Source: Bacteroidota bacterium (GTDB lineage: Bacteria > Bacteroidota > Bacteroidia > Bacteroidales > UBA4417). Taken from it: 64,000 bases of DNA. A program made the translations under genes and the position numbers. Shown here in pieces: positions 10,631 to 19,873 of this stretch. Under the pieces are notes generated by a model, which was not told the DNA's origin, made no database searches, and worked only from the letters and a program-made list of their open reading frames with translations. Each line of letters starts with the position of its first letter. Position 1 is the stretch's first letter. The stretch lies in the NCBI GenBank assembly GCA_013376995.1, contig JACAAZ010000014.1:30069-94068 (forward strand), read 5' to 3'.

Positions 10631-10660
10631 AAGGCCAGAGATAGCGCAATCCCCGGCCTT
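10631..10660. terminator. Bidirectional terminator between the DMT transporter and ECF sigma genes
   Basis: Stem aaggcc / ggcctt, with an imperfect inner stem, followed by ttttatt on the plus strand. It sits between two convergent genes, 22 bp from the sigma factor stop. Confidence 0.6.
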
Positions 10661-10682
10661 TTATTAAATATTAAACCAATTA

Positions 10683-11189
10683 CTAATCAGAAAATTCTTT
10701 AAGGTTGTCCATCAATTTGCGACGGGTGAAGAATATCCTGCTCTTAACAGTTCCAATTGATATGTTAAGGCTATCGGCTATTTCCTTGTATTTGAAACCA
10801 TCGTTGTGCATTTCAAAAGGAAGCCGCTGATCCGGAGCCAATTGAGAAATACTATTCTTGATCTCTTTTTCTGAATACTTTGAGTCAGGAGATGCGAATT
10901 CTGACTTGCGCGGTATGTTCAGGTAAAACAGATCTTCCGTGTTATCTATAATTGTATTTGCCTTTTGATTCCGACGATAATTATTGATGAAAGTATTTTT
11001 CATAATAGTATATGTCCATGCTTTCAGGTTTGTATCATCGGCAAATTTATCCCTGTTGGCGAGAGCTTTCAGGTAGGTGTCCTGTATCAGGTCTTTTGCT
11101 TCTTCCCTGTTGGAAGTAAGCATGTTTGCATAATACTGCAGGTTTTCATGCAAACTGACTAATTTATGGGTGAATTCTATCTGGGTCAT
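10683..11189 (-). CDS. ECF-type RNA polymerase sigma factor
   Basis: From the ATG at 11189 this is a 168-residue sigma-70 region 2 plus region 4 protein. Region 2 carries EEAKDLIQDTYLKAL and LKAWTYTIMKNTFINNYRR; region 4 carries APDQRLPFEMHNDGFKYKEIADSLNISIGTVKSRIFFTRRKL. An upstream ATG at 11231 exists, but the -7 box at 11219-11226 falls inside that extension, so 11189 is preferred. No anti-sigma factor is adjacent. The CarH-like regulator lies immediately upstream on the same strand, a pairing that in Bacteroidota often precedes carotenoid genes; none is present here. Confidence 0.92.
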   Translation of the reverse strand: MTQIEFTHKLVSLHENLQYYANMLTSNREEAKDLIQDTYLKALANRDKFADDTNLKAWTYTIMKNTFINNYRRNQKANTIIDNTEDLFYLNIPRKSEFASPDSKYSEKEIKNSISQLAPDQRLPFEMHNDGFKYKEIADSLNISIGTVKSRIFFTRRKLMDNLKEFSD

Positions 11190-11218
11190 GGTAAAATCGT
11201 TGTTTAATAATATCGACG

Positions 11219-11226
11219 CAAAGTTA
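11219..11226 (-). promoter_or_regulatory. Bacteroidota -7 box for the ECF sigma gene
   Basis: TAACTTTG on the minus strand, 30 bp before the ATG at 11189. The upstream 260-bp spacer is very AT-rich and contains aacgtttaaaa (from about 11242). This resembles the gtttaacgtttta upstream of the CarH-like gene near 12436, so a shared operator is conceivable. Confidence 0.4.
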
Positions 11227-11497
11227 AACAAAATTAATTAGAACGTTTAAAAATAATGTTAATTAAGTGTTAAAAAGCACTAACTACAGTATTAGTAAGG
11301 GTTTTACGTGTTCTTTATTTTTATTTAGAATGATTAAAAGGTGTTTACGAAAATACAACGAACAATTAAACAAAACAAGAGAATGAGATAAAAAATATGT
11401 TAAATATTAGATATAATATTTTAATAAACAAGTAATCAATTACTTAAATAAGCAATTGAAATAGATGTGTTGATTAAATAAGATGAGATTTTTCTCT

Positions 11498-12382
11498 CTA
11501 ATTGATTTTTTCGAGGAAATTCTCCAAATCCCGGGGAGATTTCAGGAGCATCATATTTTTGGAGAGAACAGGAGTTGTATGTTGAAAAAGATAGCCGCTA
11601 AGCAGAATAGTTTTCTCTGAAAAAAGTTCTTGCATCTTTGTTAAAAGGCGCTGGATAGTATCATTCGGCATTGAGCAGGTGATAGATGTAAAAATATAAT
11701 CAAAATGACGGATGCCGGCTATTTCAGAGAGATCAGAGATGGGGACATTTTGTCCAAGGTATATAACCTGGTGGCCGGCTTTTTTAATCAAGTAATGTGT
11801 AAAAAGAAGCCCTAGCTCATGGTATTCCTGCTCGGGCAGGAAAAGCATAAAGACCTTGGTGTGTTCTCCGGTAGCAGGATTCTGACCATCAATTGCCATA
11901 ATAAGTTTCTGCCTGATAAGGTTGGATACAAAATGTTCCTGTGCAGGTGTTATAGTTCCTGTTTGCCACAATACCCCAATCTTTTCAAGAAACTTTGAAA
12001 GTATATCTGTTATAGTGTGCTCAAATCCTAATTTGATGATGGCTGATGAAAGAATTTTGTCGAACCGCACCTCATCCATTTCAATCATGGATAGTACAAG
12101 GCTCTCTACTTCATGATTATACGATGAATCTTTATAGGAAATATCCAGTAATTTCTGATTGATAGATTCTGTATCCATAGCAACAATACTGGATATTTTT
12201 AACCCGTATTTGTTCAGAATGGAAACATTAAGCAACTTTTTGAGGTTATCGTCAGTATAATAGCGAATATTGGTCTGGGTGCGGGCAGGCTCAATAAGAT
12301 GATACCGCTTCTCCCATATACGTATTGTATGGGCTTTGATACCGGTAAGCTTTTCGAGGTCCCGGATGGAATATTTGATCAT
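11498..12382 (-). CDS. CarH/LitR-like MerR regulator with B12-binding domain
   Basis: With the ATG at 12382 (rather than 12412) this is a 294-residue protein. A MerR winged HTH covers residues 3-70 (YSIRDLEKLTGIKAHTIRIWEKRY). A helical cap carries the W-x9-EH motif (Trp139, Glu149, His150), and a cobalamin-binding Rossmann domain carries ExHxxG (EYHELG, His188). These features define light-sensing adenosylcobalamin repressors such as CarH, which bind DNA in the dark and release it when light breaks the Co-C bond. The residue after the cap Trp is Gln140. In Thermus CarH this position is the His that caps cobalt after photolysis, as I recall, so the photoproduct may differ. Its target is probably the downstream sigma gene or itself. 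Confidence 0.88.
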   Translation of the reverse strand: MIKYSIRDLEKLTGIKAHTIRIWEKRYHLIEPARTQTNIRYYTDDNLKKLLNVSILNKYGLKISSIVAMDTESINQKLLDISYKDSSYNHEVESLVLSMIEMDEVRFDKILSSAIIKLGFEHTITDILSKFLEKIGVLWQTGTITPAQEHFVSNLIRQKLIMAIDGQNPATGEHTKVFMLFLPEQEYHELGLLFTHYLIKKAGHQVIYLGQNVPISDLSEIAGIRHFDYIFTSITCSMPNDTIQRLLTKMQELFSEKTILLSGYLFQHTTPVLSKNMMLLKSPRDLENFLEKIN

Positions 12383-12519
12383 AAAACCGAAATTGGTTGT
12401 GCAATTTCGCAATAGAACATTGTAAAACCAAAAATGTTTAACGTTTTATACGAAAAGAATAAACTAAATGCTCCAGAAATGGATTATCCGACTCAAATTC
12501 ATGTCGAATTAAAGGCCTT

Positions 12520-14727
12520 TCAGGCTAATTTCCAGCGGCCGGTCAGGGCCTCAACTTTTGTTTTAACCTTTGCCAGTTCAAGTTTCTGAAGTTTTACAAA
12601 CGAATTGGTAGCAGGGTTTCCGAGGACAGCATCCATTTCCTCTTTGTTCTCATAAACCATTTGCCTGAAAGGATCATTATAATCTCGATTGCGTGATTCC
12701 TCAACGGCTTTAATGTATTTCTGTTTATACAAAAAATATTCATTTAATAATGCTGTAAAGAGCTTGCTGTCGATCGTATCTGCAGAAGTCAATTCAGAGA
12801 GAGAAGAGAGGGCATGCTGAAATTTGTCGGAAGGGTATCGGGTAGCTTCAGAATGATAGAACTCATGAACATCTTCCCAACTTACCAGTTCATAGGAGAT
12901 TAATTTTTGTCTTAATTTTTGAAGCTGGCTTTCACGTATAAGTTGCCCTCCAACATTAGTATAATTTTCCCTTTTACCGGCATTGGATAGGTCTTTGCTA
13001 AGAACATCGATGGAGTACTCTGTATGAGATAAGATATGATCGATAATCGCATCCATAGCATAAATGAGGATGTTTTCCCTGTAAGCTCTCCATGCTTCCG
13101 GAACTTTGATTAGCAGGCATTTCCTTTTTCCATGTTCATACTCGTGGTCGCTAAGTTCAATTTCCTTTACAGCAGGATCATTTGCCTGGATAAGGTTTCT
13201 TCCAACATCGGCAATCTCAGAAGGAGGACTAAGCTTTTCTTTATTTTCTGAACCGGCTTTCACCCCTGCTAACATCTCTAATTTGGATACTGCGGCAAAC
13301 ATTGCATTTACAGTATCCGGAGCCAGGTAAGCTGATTCAAGCAACTGCAAAGGTTCCGGCCGTTTGTCCCGGTCAGATGTTTTCCATGAATTGCGAGCAA
13401 GAGCATACATATTGTACATGAACCAGTAGGCAGGCATTATAACAAGCCTGTCCAAAGAAAAATCATTGCTAACCAGGCTGAATGGCAAGGTAATATTGAG
13501 TTCTGAAGGATAGTCAGCCTTTGAAAGAATGGTATAGGGGGCAAATTTTGAATTATGCTTCACACTGGTACATAATGCCGGCCAAAATCCTCTTGCTGCG
13601 ATAAGTTCACCATCGGCTCCCCGGCTATTATGATTCGACCCGATGGTTGCACCAGCTGCAATATTACTCTGCCCTTCGATGGTGGCAGCAATCAGGAAGG
13701 AATTGTTGTGATGCTGCTCATGGGCGGGAAAGATCAATGAATTGAGTACTTCACAGCAGGAGATAGTTGCATTGTCACCCAGGAAAGAATTGATAAGGCG
13801 CGCTCCATACTTCAACTGCGAGTTCGAACCCATGATAAAACGGACGGCTTTAACCCCATAGAAAATCCTGCAGCCACAACCGATTATTCCATTTACCAGT
13901 TCACATCCTTCGCCAATTTGAGTGGGCATTTCGGGAGAGGAATTGATTGTAAGGTTCTTGAGCTTGTTTGCGCCTTTAAGATAGGCATCCATCCCGGTCC
14001 TGACATCCTTGACAATGCTACAGTTCTTGATCACTGTCCTGCTTCCCAGCGTGCCATAATATCCCCTGAAATTATCGAACTTCTTTTCGGTCATTTCCCT
14101 AAACCTGCGTTGCAGGTCATGGTCGTGCCGGTTCCTGCTCCATAGCCAGGCATCCCCGGGAAGCATACCATCAAACGGCATTACTTTTCTTCCTCCATTC
14201 TCATTGCATATCTCCAGCCAGATCCTGATATCTTCATTTTCCCCTTCCTTAAGAATCCCATTTCCAAATTTAGCGTGATCAGATGCTGCTATTTCGTTTA
14301 CATTGGCAACAATTACCTCATCACCGGTAATGTAGTATGCAAAATAATTCACATTGTCAATCACAACATTGTCGCCAAAATCGCAATTGATGATTGTACT
14401 GTTATAAAGCCCAACAGGTACACGGAGGTCGTGGAATTCAAGGTAATATGGTTCGAGATTCCCTATCCTGACCAATCCGAAGAACTTGCAGTTCTTTACC
14501 AGTTCCGGATTAAATGCATCAGAAACCAGGATTTTATTCCAGTCATCACTTGAGTTGAGGTTCCTAACCAGTATTTCGATTTCATGAGCTGTAAGCTGCC
14601 GATAGCGACCATTCCCCGGATTTTGTTTATTTCGCAGATAATATTCATCCTTCCCGATAGGAATATAGTCGGAGGGGATAAACTGGTATCCCAAAGTGTT
14701 GATAGGGTGCTTGACAATTTCGCTCAT
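12520..14727 (-). CDS. DUF4954 family protein with left-handed beta-helix region
   Basis: From the ATG at 14727 this is 735 residues (the frame opens 7 codons earlier). The N-terminal ~400 residues contain a series of short hexapeptide-like turns (CDFGDNVVIDNV, IGEGCELVNGIIGCGCRI, FLGDNATISCCEV, ATIEGQSNIAAGATIGSNHNSRGADG) typical of a left-handed parallel beta-helix, as in acyl/sugar-nucleotide transferases. The C-terminal ~300 residues are helical and charged. It resembles the Bacteroidales DUF4954 family, whose function is unknown. It lies 90 bp downstream of alaS on the same strand. A sugar-nucleotide or acetyltransferase-related role is only a structural guess. Confidence 0.8.
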   Translation of the reverse strand: MSEIVKHPINTLGYQFIPSDYIPIGKDEYYLRNKQNPGNGRYRQLTAHEIEILVRNLNSSDDWNKILVSDAFNPELVKNCKFFGLVRIGNLEPYYLEFHDLRVPVGLYNSTIINCDFGDNVVIDNVNYFAYYITGDEVIVANVNEIAASDHAKFGNGILKEGENEDIRIWLEICNENGGRKVMPFDGMLPGDAWLWSRNRHDHDLQRRFREMTEKKFDNFRGYYGTLGSRTVIKNCSIVKDVRTGMDAYLKGANKLKNLTINSSPEMPTQIGEGCELVNGIIGCGCRIFYGVKAVRFIMGSNSQLKYGARLINSFLGDNATISCCEVLNSLIFPAHEQHHNNSFLIAATIEGQSNIAAGATIGSNHNSRGADGELIAARGFWPALCTSVKHNSKFAPYTILSKADYPSELNITLPFSLVSNDFSLDRLVIMPAYWFMYNMYALARNSWKTSDRDKRPEPLQLLESAYLAPDTVNAMFAAVSKLEMLAGVKAGSENKEKLSPPSEIADVGRNLIQANDPAVKEIELSDHEYEHGKRKCLLIKVPEAWRAYRENILIYAMDAIIDHILSHTEYSIDVLSKDLSNAGKRENYTNVGGQLIRESQLQKLRQKLISYELVSWEDVHEFYHSEATRYPSDKFQHALSSLSELTSADTIDSKLFTALLNEYFLYKQKYIKAVEESRNRDYNDPFRQMVYENKEEMDAVLGNPATNSFVKLQKLELAKVKTKVEALTGRWKLA

Positions 14728-14817
14728 AACTTGATTGATTCTAAACAAATAATCGCCTTATTGTTGTAATGTAATTCCTGATAAGCAGGATACCTGGCAT
14801 GCAAAAGTTGTTCTCTG

Positions 14818-17430
14818 TCAGGTATTCACCAATGCCCTGGCCTGATCAAGAGCAGCCTGAAGGCCGGCCGGATTTTTACCTCCTGCCGTAGCAAAGTTGG
14901 ATTGGCCTCCTCCGCCACCTTGAATATTCTTTGCCAATTCCCTCACTATTTGACCGGCATTCAGTTTCCTGTCTGCAACCAGGTTGTCGGATATCATCAC
15001 TGTAAGGCCTGCTTTCCCTTCAGATTCGTTTCCGAGGACCAGGAAGAGGTTATCAACTGAATTCCTCAGTGAGAAAGCAAGGTCTTTAATAGCTGCAGCA
15101 TCCAGGTCAGTTAAAGCTGAAATGAAATTTACACCATTGACTGATTCAACTTTTTTGATCAACTCATCCTTAAACATCCCTGCTTTTGCACTGTTGAGTA
15201 CCTCAAGCTGCTTACGGAGTTCTGAATTTTGTTCGATGAGTTGGTTAATTCCCTTAAGCGGATCAACGGGGTTCTTAACCAGCTGTTTGATCAGTTCTAA
15301 TGTATCAGACTGCTGTATCAGCAATTCTTCCACCTTATTTGCAGTAATTGCTTCAATACGCCTAATCCCTGCTGCAATTGCACTTTCGCTGACAATCCGG
15401 AACATCCCGATCTGGCCGGTTGCGCTTACATGAGTTCCTCCGCAGAGTTCAACCGAGTTTCCAAATCGGATCACCCGGACATTATCACCATATTTTTCAC
15501 CAAAGAATGCCAGGGCACCAAGTTTTTGGGCTTCTGCCATCGGGATGGAACGATGCTCATCCAATGCAGAATTTTCACGAACAAGATTGTTGACCATGGA
15601 TTCAACCTGCCTGATTTCCTCATCTGTCAACTTCTGAAAATGAGAAAAGTCGAAGCGAAGGTAATCCTGGCTAACAAATGAGCCTTTCTGTTCTACATGC
15701 GTGCCAAGTATGCTGCGCATGGCATAATGCAGGAGGTGAGTCGCGGAATGGTTGTTTGCAATCTGTTTTCTTCTACCGATGGAAACGGCGGCAACAAAAG
15801 AAAGTGCAGGGTTTGACGGAAGTTTCTCTACCAGGTGTACAATCAGGTTGTTCTCTTTCCTTGTATCAATGATCTCAATTGCCTCTGAACCGGAAGTGAG
15901 TGTTCCGGTATCGCCGATTTGACCGCCGCTTTCAGCATAGAAAGGCGTCTGATCGAATACCAGTTGGTAAACCTCTTTGCCTTTGGCTATCACTTTGCGG
16001 TAGCGGGTAATTTTTACAGGGGCTTCCAGTTTGTCATATCCCAGGAAAGTTACTTTTTCAGATGGAATAAGTTCTACCCAGTCTTCTGTTTCGACTGTAG
16101 CATCCTGGCGGGAACGATTCTTCTGTTCTTCAAGCCGCTTTTGGAATCCTTCCATGTCGACCGTCCAGTCAATTTCCCTGCTCATCAATTGTGTAAGGTC
16201 GATCGGAAAGCCATAGGTGTCATACATTTCAAAGGCGAAATCGCCGGCAATGCATTTTTCAGCGTTTCCGACAGCGACATACTGGTGAAATTTCTGAATC
16301 CCGATGGTCAAGGTACGGAGGAATGATTGTTCCTCTTCTGTAATCACTCTTTCGATCAGGGATAATTGAGCACTGAGTTCAGGGAAGAAAGGGCCCATCT
16401 GTTTCTCAAGGATGGGGATTAATTTAAAGAGGAATGGTTCCCTGACATTAAGAAATGAATAACCATAACGTACGGCACGCCTCAGAATCCTCCTGATTAC
16501 GTATCCTGCCTTGACATTCGACGGTAACTGGCCGTCAGCAATTGCAAACGTAACAGCCCTGAGGTGGTCAGCCATAACACGCATGGCGATATCACTCTTT
16601 TTTTCTTTTCCGTAAGGTATACCAGAGAGCCTTGAAATTTCTCCTATAATGGGGGTAAAGACGTCGGTATCATAATTGGATTGCTTGCCTTGCAGCACCA
16701 TGCAGAGCCTTTCAAACCCCATACCGGTATCAACGTGCTTTGCCGGCAGAAGCAGCAGGGAACCGTTGGCCTGCCTGTTGAACTGAATAAATACGTTGTT
16801 CCATATTTCGATAACCTGGGGATGGTCCTTGTTAACCAGCTGGTCACCTGGGATTGCCTTGCGCTCTTCTTCGTTCCGGATATCAACATGGATTTCTGAA
16901 CAAGGTCCGCAAGGGCCTGTATCTCCCATTTCCCAGAAGTTGTCTTTCTTTGAACCTCTTAGAATCCGGCTCTCATCAATGTATTTTTTCCAGATTTCAA
17001 GGGCTTCCGTATCTTCTTCAAGGTTATCGCTGCTATCACCACCAAAAATGGTTACATAGAGTTTGTTTTTATCGATTCCATAAACCTTGGTAAGAAGTTC
17101 CCAGGCCCATTCAATGGCTTCAGATTTAAAATAGTCGCCAAATGACCAGTTCCCCAGCATTTCGAACATGGTATGATGATAAGTGTCATGTCCAACTTCC
17201 TCAAGATCATTATGCTTACCGGAAACCCGGAGGCATTTCTGGGTATCAGCGATCCGGGGAAATTTTACAGGCGCATTGCCCAGGAAAATATCCTTAAACT
17301 GGTTCATACCGGCATTGGTAAACATAAGCGTGGGATCGTTCTTGATCACCATTGGCGCAGATGGAACAATTTGGTGTTGCTTTGATTTAAAAAAGTCGAG
17401 GAAGGTCTTGCGGATTTCTGTACTTGTCAT
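14818..17430 (-). CDS. alaS: Alanine--tRNA ligase
   Basis: The 870-residue class II synthetase charges tRNA-Ala. The N-terminus TSTEIRKTFLDFFKSKQHQIVPSAP and MFTNAGMNQFKDIFLG are standard AlaRS motifs. The editing domain has the zinc-binding HSATH (about residue 560) and CGGTH (about residue 660). The C-terminal C-Ala region ends with GGGGGQSNFATAGGKNP. All expected domains are present and the length is normal. The 453-bp region upstream contains a low-complexity tract; its promoter may be the TAAATTTG at 17797-17804 on the minus strand. Confidence 0.98.
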   Translation of the reverse strand: MTSTEIRKTFLDFFKSKQHQIVPSAPMVIKNDPTLMFTNAGMNQFKDIFLGNAPVKFPRIADTQKCLRVSGKHNDLEEVGHDTYHHTMFEMLGNWSFGDYFKSEAIEWAWELLTKVYGIDKNKLYVTIFGGDSSDNLEEDTEALEIWKKYIDESRILRGSKKDNFWEMGDTGPCGPCSEIHVDIRNEEERKAIPGDQLVNKDHPQVIEIWNNVFIQFNRQANGSLLLLPAKHVDTGMGFERLCMVLQGKQSNYDTDVFTPIIGEISRLSGIPYGKEKKSDIAMRVMADHLRAVTFAIADGQLPSNVKAGYVIRRILRRAVRYGYSFLNVREPFLFKLIPILEKQMGPFFPELSAQLSLIERVITEEEQSFLRTLTIGIQKFHQYVAVGNAEKCIAGDFAFEMYDTYGFPIDLTQLMSREIDWTVDMEGFQKRLEEQKNRSRQDATVETEDWVELIPSEKVTFLGYDKLEAPVKITRYRKVIAKGKEVYQLVFDQTPFYAESGGQIGDTGTLTSGSEAIEIIDTRKENNLIVHLVEKLPSNPALSFVAAVSIGRRKQIANNHSATHLLHYAMRSILGTHVEQKGSFVSQDYLRFDFSHFQKLTDEEIRQVESMVNNLVRENSALDEHRSIPMAEAQKLGALAFFGEKYGDNVRVIRFGNSVELCGGTHVSATGQIGMFRIVSESAIAAGIRRIEAITANKVEELLIQQSDTLELIKQLVKNPVDPLKGINQLIEQNSELRKQLEVLNSAKAGMFKDELIKKVESVNGVNFISALTDLDAAAIKDLAFSLRNSVDNLFLVLGNESEGKAGLTVMISDNLVADRKLNAGQIVRELAKNIQGGGGGQSNFATAGGKNPAGLQAALDQARALVNT

Positions 17431-17883
17431 TCGGGTTGGGTTTGATGGATGGAGAGAGTGGGGGTTATTTCGTCATTCGATTGTCATTTCCGCCAGCTGG
17501 CGGTTCATTCAGTGGTCATTTGTCAGGGCAAAGGGCGAAGGAATTGGGCATAGTGCAATTCTCATAAAATCTTTGCGTCTTAGTGCCTTTGCGAGATTAT
17601 TTGTGGTCGTTCAATGGCCAATCAATTGTCATTTAAGTTAGATAGACATATATTGATCAGAGTAGGGTTTGTGATTAATATACTTGTATTAAGGGCAGTT
17701 TTTTGTGAATTAGGGTTTTAGGTTTTAGTTTTCTTCGGGAATGAAAGAAGTGAATTCATCTGGTTTCTTAACATTTCTTCACAGATGGTAGGGATGCAAA
17801 TTTAAGGTAAATAGTTAATTTTGCCGAAATGAGCTTCATAATAGCTATTTTTAAGACTTATTCCGTTGTTTTAAATTGATCTG
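17431..17883. repeat. Divergent spacer with repeat words and a perfect palindrome
   Basis: This 453-bp gap lies between alaS and the M23 peptidase gene. It contains a perfect 14-bp palindrome ccgccagctggcgg at 17490-17503, gggcaaa/gggcgaa heptamers near 17526-17540, and a ctttgcgtcttagtgcctttgcg word near 17572-17594 with 8-bp spacing. The right-hand 200 bp are ordinary AT-rich promoter sequence. No gene is visible. Confidence 0.7.
17816..17823 (+). promoter_or_regulatory. Bacteroidota -7 box for the M23 peptidase gene
   Basis: TAATTTTG on the plus strand, 60 bp before the ATG at 17884. Confidence 0.4.
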
Positions 17884-18855
17884 ATGGCCAAAATCCGATA
17901 CCAGTTTAACACCAAATCGCTGAAGATAGAGAAGGTGCAGGTTAGTTTCAGGGAACGACTGAGACGCTGGCTTTTTTCACTGGCATTTGGGTTGGTATTT
18001 GGAGTAATCGTCATTGTGCTTGCCTATAACTTTGTTTCTTCACCACGTGAGCGAATACTCAAGAATGAAGTTGAGCAGTATAAACTGAATTACAAAATAC
18101 TCAACGACAGGCTGAAGAACCTGCAAACCGTCCTTGATGATCTGCAGGACAGGGATGATAATATCTACCGGGTTATTTTTGAAGCTGAGCCTGTACCTGC
18201 TTCTATGCGCAAGGCCGGATACGGGGGAGCTGACAGGTATTCAAAGCTCAGCGGGGTAAGTAATTCGGATATCATCGTGAGCACAACCAAGAAGTTGGAT
18301 GAAATCACCGGGCAGATGTATGTGCAATCCAAATCATTTGATGACGTCTTCAAAATGGCCAAGAATAAGGAGAAAGTCATTGCCAGCATCCCCGCCATTC
18401 AGCCTGTCGATTTTCATGATCTTCGCAGGATTGGATCCTATTTTGGTTACCGTACCGACCCATTCTACAAGGTTACTAAATTTCATGAGGGTATTGATTT
18501 TGCAGCTGCTGTAGGAACCCCTGTATATGCAACAGGCGATGGAGTCGTTACAGAAGCTGAGTTTAACAGGGGCGGTTATGGCATGTGTATCAAGATCAAC
18601 CATGGATACAGTTATGAGACTTTTTATGCGCATCTTTCAAGTATGAAGGTCAGGATAGGACAGAAGATAACCAGGGGAATGATTATAGGTGCTGTGGGAA
18701 ATACCGGTAAATCAACTGCCCCACATCTTCATTATGAAGTTCATAAGGGCGGAAATCCCATCAACCCGATTTATTTCTTCTTCAACGATATAACTCCAAA
18801 GGAATACCAGGCTATGATAGAGCAGTCATCAAAGCCTTCGCAGACACTGGATTAG
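17884..18855 (+). CDS. M23 family metallopeptidase (LytM-type peptidoglycan hydrolase)
   Basis: This 323-residue protein has one N-terminal membrane anchor (about residues 30-50), a coiled-coil stretch (55-95) and a C-terminal lysostaphin-like LytM domain. The zinc ligands are visible as HEGID (His201, Asp205) and HLHYEVH (His281, His283). Such proteins cut peptide cross-links in peptidoglycan or act as envelope scaffolds when inactive; here all ligands are intact. It faces the periplasm. It is followed after a repeat-filled gap by a small MerR gene, an order I recall as common in Bacteroidota. Confidence 0.93.
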   Translation: MAKIRYQFNTKSLKIEKVQVSFRERLRRWLFSLAFGLVFGVIVIVLAYNFVSSPRERILKNEVEQYKLNYKILNDRLKNLQTVLDDLQDRDDNIYRVIFEAEPVPASMRKAGYGGADRYSKLSGVSNSDIIVSTTKKLDEITGQMYVQSKSFDDVFKMAKNKEKVIASIPAIQPVDFHDLRRIGSYFGYRTDPFYKVTKFHEGIDFAAAVGTPVYATGDGVVTEAEFNRGGYGMCIKINHGYSYETFYAHLSSMKVRIGQKITRGMIIGAVGNTGKSTAPHLHYEVHKGGNPINPIYFFFNDITPKEYQAMIEQSSKPSQTLD

Positions 18856-19460
18856 AGGGCGGAGCGCATGGTGCATAGGGCTAGCGCATAAGGCGAAGGG
18901 CATGGGGCGAAGGGCAGCATGCTGTTATGTGGAGAGTGAGATAAAAGATAAAAGATAAAAGGAAAAAGATAAAAGATAAAAGATAAAAGATAAAAGGAAA
19001 AAGATAAAAGTTAGAAGTAGGAAGTAGGAAGTTGAACAGGCATTGATGTTATTGAGGTATTTTAGTAATTTGAAAATTTGGCAATTTGAAAATGTGGAAA
19101 TATTCAACGCCAAGTACTACCCGTTTAAGTACCGAACCCCGTTAACGCCAAACCTTCATAACCAATTGTCAGTAGCCTGTAGGCCTTAAGCAGCAAGGAG
19201 TAAGCAGTAGGCAGTGAGCAGTAGGCAGTAGGCAGCAGGCAGAAAGCAGTGAGTAGTAGGCAGTAGGCAGTAGGCAGTAAGCAGTAGGCAGCAGGCAGAA
19301 AGCAGTGAGCAGCAGGCAGTAGTCAGTAAGCAGCAGGCAGAAAGCAGTGAGCAGCAGGCAGAAAGCAGTGAGCAGCAGGCAGTAGGCAGTAAGCAGCAGG
19401 CAGTACGCAGTAACCAATAACCAACTTCCAATAACCAATTCCCTTACACATCCCAACTCC
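18856..19460. repeat. Three stacked heptamer-periodic repeat arrays
   Basis: The 605-bp gap is mostly tandem degenerate repeats with period 7. From 18860 to 18920 the units are gcgcatg / ggcgaag / gggcatg. From 18936 to 19035 they are ataaaag / gaaaaag grading into taggaag. From about 19188 to 19425 there are about 34 units of the type gcagtag, gcagtaa, gcagcag, gcagaaa and gcagtga. The first array begins right after the stop codon of the M23 gene. Long minus-strand reading frames across 19169-19462 are by-products of the repeat and are not called as genes. Confidence 0.9.
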
Positions 19461-19793
19461 ATGCCTCTCAGGAAGAACGAAATAGGAAAGCTTTATTACC
19501 GGATAGGCGAAGTTGCCAATATGTTTGGAGTGAATACCTCTCTTATCCGATTTTATGAGAATGAGTTTGATATTATTAAACCTCATCGTAATAAGAAAGG
19601 TAACCGGCTTTTTACCCAGGCCGATGTCGATAATTTCCATGTCATTTTCAGCCTGATCAAGGAAAAGGGATATACCCTGGATGGGGCCAAGCAGCATCTT
19701 AAGAAACAGAACAAAATTCCTGATAACCAGGAGGTTGTTCGTACGCTGCTCCGCGTGAAACGTTTCCTGCTTGAAATCAGAAGCGACCTTTGA
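19461..19793 (+). CDS. Small MerR family transcriptional regulator
   Basis: The 110 residues are essentially a MerR HTH ([27 protein letters not shown], residues 10-36, and wing [13 protein letters not shown]) plus a dimerisation helix. There is no ligand-binding domain. Its regulon is unknown; M23 peptidase followed by this short MerR protein is a familiar gene order in the phylum. A strong bidirectional hairpin follows. Confidence 0.88.
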   Translation: MPLRKNEIGKLYYRIGEVANMFGVNTSLIRFYENEFDIIKPHRNKKGNRLFTQADVDNFHVIFSLIKEKGYTLDGAKQHLKKQNKIPDNQEVVRTLLRVKRFLLEIRSDL

Positions 19794-19815
19794 TTTTGAG
19801 CATGGGTTTGAATAA

Positions 19816-19851
19816 AAAATAGCGGAACAGTATTAACTATTCCGCTATTTT
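19816..19851. terminator. Bidirectional terminator
   Basis: The stem aaaatagcggaa / ttccgctatttt is flanked by A-rich and T-rich runs. It sits between the convergent MerR and M16 genes and serves both. Confidence 0.88.
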
Positions 19852-19873
19852 AATTTTAATATTGATGCCTTTC

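Noticed and set aside
18860..19440. CRISPR array
   Set aside because: The repeats are 7 bp, contiguous and degenerate, with no fixed repeat plus unique spacers, and no cas gene is in the window.
19169..19462. Minus-strand reading frame of 97 codons with repeating TAYCLLL peptide
   Set aside because: It lies wholly inside the gcagtag heptamer array. A stop-free 7-bp unit is open in several frames at once (a second frame is open at 19186-19431), so this is a by-product of the repeat.
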